The notes under the pieces are model-generated. The model did not search any database. It was not told the DNA's origin and saw only the letters and a list, made by a program, of their open reading frames with translations. A DNA stretch of 64,000 nucleotides from Epilithonimonas xixisoli. GTDB taxonomy: Bacteria > Bacteroidota > Bacteroidia > Flavobacteriales > Weeksellaceae. Below, in pieces: positions 61,241 through 64,000 of the stretch (the first letter of the stretch is position 1; every line of letters begins with the position of its first letter). The translations under genes were made by a program, and so were the position numbers. The stretch is taken from the NCBI RefSeq assembly GCF_004365655.1, contig NZ_SOEO01000002.1:496001-560000 (forward strand), given 5' to 3'.

Positions 61241-61347
61241 TTGCTTTGTATGAAACAAAAAACATATCTTTGTCGCCTTTCATTTTTACTTTTTATTAGA
61301 TTTATTTCAAACTGCAACACTTCATTGTGTCTGCAGTTTTTTATTTT
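61241..61347 (+). ncRNA. Candidate small RNA between the CBS and TrmH-like genes
   Basis: TTG (61241-61243), 21 nt, then a perfect -7 box TATCTTTG (61265-61272) on the plus strand. About 40 nt downstream a strong hairpin AACTGCAACAC with GTGTCTGCAGTT (61310-61338) is followed by TTTTATTTT. No frame fits between, and both flanking genes are on the minus strand, so this would be an independent transcript of about 70 nt whose end runs into the 3' end of the TrmH-like gene. Confidence 0.45.
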
Positions 61348-61880
61348 CCAATGCCAATGCTTTTCGCAAATTCCCAGATTACGATTCCGCCACAGACACT
61401 TACATTCAAAGAATGCTTCGTCCCAAGCTGAGGAATTTCAAGAAATGTATCAACATTATTTAAGGCTTCATCGGAGATTCCATCCACTTCATTTCCTAGG
61501 ATTAAAGCATATTTTTTATCAGATCTAATTTCAAAATCAGAAATCAATTGGCTTGTTGAAGTTTGTTCGATTCCGATAATGTTGAAATTTTCTTTCTTAA
61601 GAGTATTAATTGCGACGTTAATATCTTGCTCATAAATCCAATCCACACTTTCCGTTGCACCAAGCGCCGCTTTGTGAATTTCGCGATGAGGTGGTTGAGG
61701 CGTGATGCCACAAAGAACCACTTTCTCAATCAAAAAAGCGTCACCAGTTCGGAAGATTGCACCAACATTGTGCATACTTCTCACGCTGTCAAGTATTATA
61801 ACTAATGGAATTTTCTCAGTTTTCTTGAAAGTTTCTACATCTATTCTTCCAAGTTCTTCGAGTTTCAGTTTCTTTGTCAA
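61341..61880 (-). CDS. TrmH/SpoU family RNA 2'-O-methyltransferase
   Basis: 179-residue SPOUT enzyme, a short TrmH-like form without the N-terminal substrate-binding domain of RlmB. Motif 1 DSVRSMHNVGAIFRTGDAFL (about 31-50), motif 2 ALILGNEVDGISDEALNNV (about 123-141) and motif 3 LEIPQLGTKHSLNVSVCGGI (about 145-164). The target base in tRNA or rRNA is not known. It begins 2 nt after the bestrophin gene and is probably cotranscribed. Confidence 0.9.
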   Translation of the reverse strand: MTKKLKLEELGRIDVETFKKTEKIPLVIILDSVRSMHNVGAIFRTGDAFLIEKVVLCGITPQPPHREIHKAALGATESVDWIYEQDINVAINTLKKENFNIIGIEQTSTSQLISDFEIRSDKKYALILGNEVDGISDEALNNVDTFLEIPQLGTKHSLNVSVCGGIVIWEFAKSIGIGK

Positions 61881-61882
61881 AA

Positions 61883-62764
61883 TCAGGCTTTATTTAAAAT
61901 TAAATCGATATTTCTACCAATGTTTTGTGTGATAGACTCCATCGGAATATCATTTTCATCATTATTGAAAGGGTCTTCAATTTCCTCCGCAATCAGCTCC
62001 AAGCTCATCAAAACGTAATACACAAACATCGTAATCGGAATCATAAAGAAACCAATATTCACAACATTGGCAACAGGAAGCGCAAGAACGTAGAAAACGA
62101 TAAATTTTTTGATGAATGATGAATATGAATAAGGAATCGGCGTATTTTTGATTCTCTCACAACCACCACAAACATCCAGAAAACCAGATAATTGAACATC
62201 CAAAAACAGCATTTCTGTATCTGAAATTTTGCCTTCTTTTTTGAGTTGAAAAAGTTTTTTGGTTAATAGAAAAACCAATTCTGCCGGAGGATGGTGTTTC
62301 AGCTCTTGGGCAAGGTCAGCAAAATCCTTATCCAAAACCAATCTCGTAGATTCTTTGGAAAGGTGACTTGCTAAAAAGTGAGGGAAAAACTTGAGATATT
62401 TCGCAATCTGAGTTCGACTTTTAATGTCTTTTTCGTCCAGAATGCTATTAATCTTAATCATAAAATTCCGGCTGTCATTCACCAGTTTTCCCCAAAGTTT
62501 TCTACCTTCCCACCAACGGTCGTACGCCGTATTGGTACGAAAAACCAAAAGCAGAGACAAAACAAACCCAAGTAAAGAATGGACGATTCCAATATTATTG
62601 ACTGATGATTTGGAGGTTAAATCCAGATATTCTACTTCCAAATAATACATCCCGTACGAGTAAGCTCCCACGAGGAGCATTGTTGGGAACAGGATTTTCA
62701 GCGTATCGGTCTTGTGAAGACTGACGAGGATTTTCAGGAAATTTTTTGTGTTGTAAGCGCGCAT
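61883..62764 (-). CDS. Bestrophin-family anion channel
   Basis: 293-residue integral membrane protein of the bestrophin/UPF0187 type. Family pattern: LLGFVLSLLLVFRTNTAYDR (about 46-65) followed by WWEGRKLWGKLVNDSRNF (about 66-83), and later PIPYSYSSFIKKFIVFYVLA (about 209-228) and EEIEDPFNNDENDIPME (about 261-277). The fold forms pentameric chloride or cation channels. Start at 62764; a -7 box lies 17 nt upstream. Confidence 0.93.
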   Translation of the reverse strand: MRAYNTKNFLKILVSLHKTDTLKILFPTMLLVGAYSYGMYYLEVEYLDLTSKSSVNNIGIVHSLLGFVLSLLLVFRTNTAYDRWWEGRKLWGKLVNDSRNFMIKINSILDEKDIKSRTQIAKYLKFFPHFLASHLSKESTRLVLDKDFADLAQELKHHPPAELVFLLTKKLFQLKKEGKISDTEMLFLDVQLSGFLDVCGGCERIKNTPIPYSYSSFIKKFIVFYVLALPVANVVNIGFFMIPITMFVYYVLMSLELIAEEIEDPFNNDENDIPMESITQNIGRNIDLILNKA

Positions 62765-62781
62765 AGAATGGCATTTGATTG

Positions 62782-62789
62782 CAAAGATA
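62782..62789 (-). promoter_or_regulatory. -7 box for the bestrophin/TrmH unit
   Basis: TATCTTTG on the minus strand, 17 nt from the ATG. Confidence 0.5.
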
Positions 62790-62836
62790 ATTGATATTTA
62801 ATCAATTTTGTTAAGAGCCTATTCAAAAAATATTAA

Positions 62837-62950
62837 ACCACATAGACACATAGAAAAACACATTTTCCATTTAAAAAAAGATAAAATAGAGTTAAGCATA
62901 ATATTCTATTTCATCTTAAAATCAATATAAAAACTATGTGTCTATGTGGT
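62837..62950. repeat. Word-repeat inverted element (ACCACATAGACACATAG type), copy 3
   Basis: 114 bp with perfect 17-bp ends, ACCACATAGACACATAG at 62837-62853 and its complement at 62934-62950. Each arm holds two copies of the word ACATAGA. It lies between the divergent bestrophin and HerA-like genes. Same design as the elements at 23260 and 34393, but with a different word. Confidence 0.85.
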
Positions 62951-63061
62951 AATAAAAACTTTTCAATGTAAATTTAAGCAGACTCTAAGTTTATAATTAA
63001 TGAAAGTTTTAAAACGATTCTGAAAATTATTTTTAAATTTAAAGATTGAAAAAACAAATCG

Positions 63062-64000
63062 ATGTCAAATAAAGAAAAATTCATAACCGACCTCAATTCA
63101 AAATACAATCCAAAAGGCGACCACATCATCCTTGGAAAAGGAATGTTAGACGGCGAAATCGTCACTGAAGTTAATGTCTCGATTCCCCTGAAAACTGTGA
63201 ATAGACACGGCTTGATTGCGGGCGCAACCGGAACCGGAAAAACCAAAACGCTTCAGGTTTTCGTGGAACAATTGTCTCACGCCGGAATCCCGACTTTGGT
63301 AATGGATATCAAAGGTGACCTTTCCGGAATTGCCGAAAGTGGAACAGAAAACGACAATATCAAAGAACGATACGCCAAAACAGGATTGCCTTATTCGCCA
63401 CAGAATTTCCCAGTAGAATTGATGACAATTTCTGGCGCAAAAGGTGTGAAACTTCGAGCGACCGTTTTGGAATTTGGACCAATTTTATTGAGTAAAATTC
63501 TTGGTCTGAATGATACTCAGCAAAGCATAATGTCCATCGTTTTCAAATATTGCGATGACAAAGCTTTGCCTTTGGTGGATTTGAATGATTTGAAAAAAGT
63601 CCTTCAATATGTGACAGATAATCCGATTGGCAAAAAGGAATTGGCTGATAATTATGGTTCGATTGCACCTGCATCTTTGGGCGCAATTCTTCGTTCCATT
63701 GTTGCGATGGAACAACAAGGTGCAACCGCTTTCTTCGGTGAACCAAGTTTTGATGTAGAAGACCTTTTGCAGACCAGAGACGGAAAAGGCGTTGTGAATA
63801 TTTTCCGAGTTGATGATATTCAGAGTAAACCAAATCTTTTCTCAACCTTTATTTTATCGTTGTTTGCTGAGATTTATATGACTTTTCCTGAGGAAGGCGA
63901 CAGTGGAAAACCGAAGTTGGTTTTGTTCATCGATGAAGCGCATTTGCTTTTCAAAGAAGCGTCAAAAACTTTGCTTTCTCAGATTGAAACGATGGTGAAA
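63062..64000 (+). CDS. HerA-like/DUF853 ATPase (C-terminus beyond window)
   Basis: The first 313 residues of a P-loop ATPase of the FtsK/HerA-like helicase group (DUF853, YjgR-like). Walker A LIAGATGTGKTKTLQVFVEQ (about 51-70), VMDIKGDLSGIAE (about 80-92) and Walker B KLVLFIDEAHLLFKEASKTL (about 283-302) are clear. YjgR relatives are about 500 residues, so roughly 190 are missing. The role is unknown; no NurA nuclease or phage-defence partner is visible in the window. Confidence 0.88.
   Translation, partial: MSNKEKFITDLNSKYNPKGDHIILGKGMLDGEIVTEVNVSIPLKTVNRHGLIAGATGTGKTKTLQVFVEQLSHAGIPTLVMDIKGDLSGIAESGTENDNIKERYAKTGLPYSPQNFPVELMTISGAKGVKLRATVLEFGPILLSKILGLNDTQQSIMSIVFKYCDDKALPLVDLNDLKKVLQYVTDNPIGKKELADNYGSIAPASLGAILRSIVAMEQQGATAFFGEPSFDVEDLLQTRDGKGVVNIFRVDDIQSKPNLFSTFILSLFAEIYMTFPEEGDSGKPKLVLFIDEAHLLFKEASKTLLSQIETMVK

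Noticed and set aside
63062-64000. HerA-NurA or HerA-based phage defence system
   Set aside because: Only one truncated DUF853-type ATPase is visible, next to a bestrophin gene; no nuclease or SIR2 partner is in the window.

Overview
The window is a contiguous stretch of chromosome from a Flavobacteriia member, most like Chryseobacterium or a close relative in the Weeksellaceae. The basis is low GC with strong AT richness in spacers, Bacteroidota-type -7 boxes (TAnnTTTG), a type IX secretion sorting domain, exosortase XrtF with its partner, an Oar-like TonB-dependent receptor, glutamine synthetase III, and Bacteroidota-only families (my readings DUF5687, DUF5689, DUF6146, DUF6909, DUF6973). 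No database was searched, so all family names come from reading the proteins. I see no rRNA, tRNA, CRISPR array, insertion sequence or prophage.

Layout. 1-3363: division cluster on the minus strand (mraZ-rsmH-ftsL-ftsI), with three MraZ boxes upstream of mraZ and ftsI cut by the window edge. 3561-6888: nitroreductase, then the NAD pair nadB and nadC. 6949-12966: Oar-like TonB receptor, small membrane protein, asd, a cation diffusion facilitator, and a 21-bp tandem repeat that stays in frame with the transporter gene past its stop codon. 12961-15347: exosortase XrtF and its associated membrane protein, then an AmgK-like sugar kinase. 15608-20703: NlpC/P60 lipoprotein, GSIII and a DUF6909 protein. 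20781-26859: DUF445 protein, serine hydrolase, TetR regulator, TatD, tcdA, rnpA and DUF4126 protein. 26916-33151: a divergent surface locus with a TonB receptor and DUF5689 lipoprotein facing a secreted EEP nuclease/phosphatase and a DUF6146 lipoprotein. 33200-39888: prfA, small membrane protein, fumC, Crp/Fnr regulator, SugE-type SMR pump and an ABC transporter pair. 40071-45720: dnaB, an AT-rich orphan ORF, rnhA, yifB, manC and a SprT-like protein. 45824-52720: TPR histidine kinase with its response regulator, ElaA-like GNAT, engB, hydrolase, trmL and a SpmAB fusion. 52966-55659: metNIQ with a leader holding two tiny overlapping ORFs and an 11-bp terminator. 55841-64000: T9SS-sorted protein, DUF6973 protein, accD, fbaA, nadK with a CBS protein, TrmH-type methylase with bestrophin, and a HerA-like ATPase cut by the right edge.

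Most of this is core metabolism and cell-cycle content with little sign of recent transfer. The unusual part lies between the genes. At least four families of intergenic repeats recur: long-arm inverted repeats built from 8-10 bp words, GTCATTCCG palindromes, structured G/C-rich elements that recall Flavo-1 RNA, and TCA-rich repeats placed directly before start codons. Several -7 boxes lie only 3-4 nt from the start codon, which suggests leaderless mRNAs. The items I would check first are the metNIQ leader, the heptapeptide repeat array behind the transporter gene, the small-RNA candidate at 61265-61347, and the SSB-like C-terminus of DnaB.
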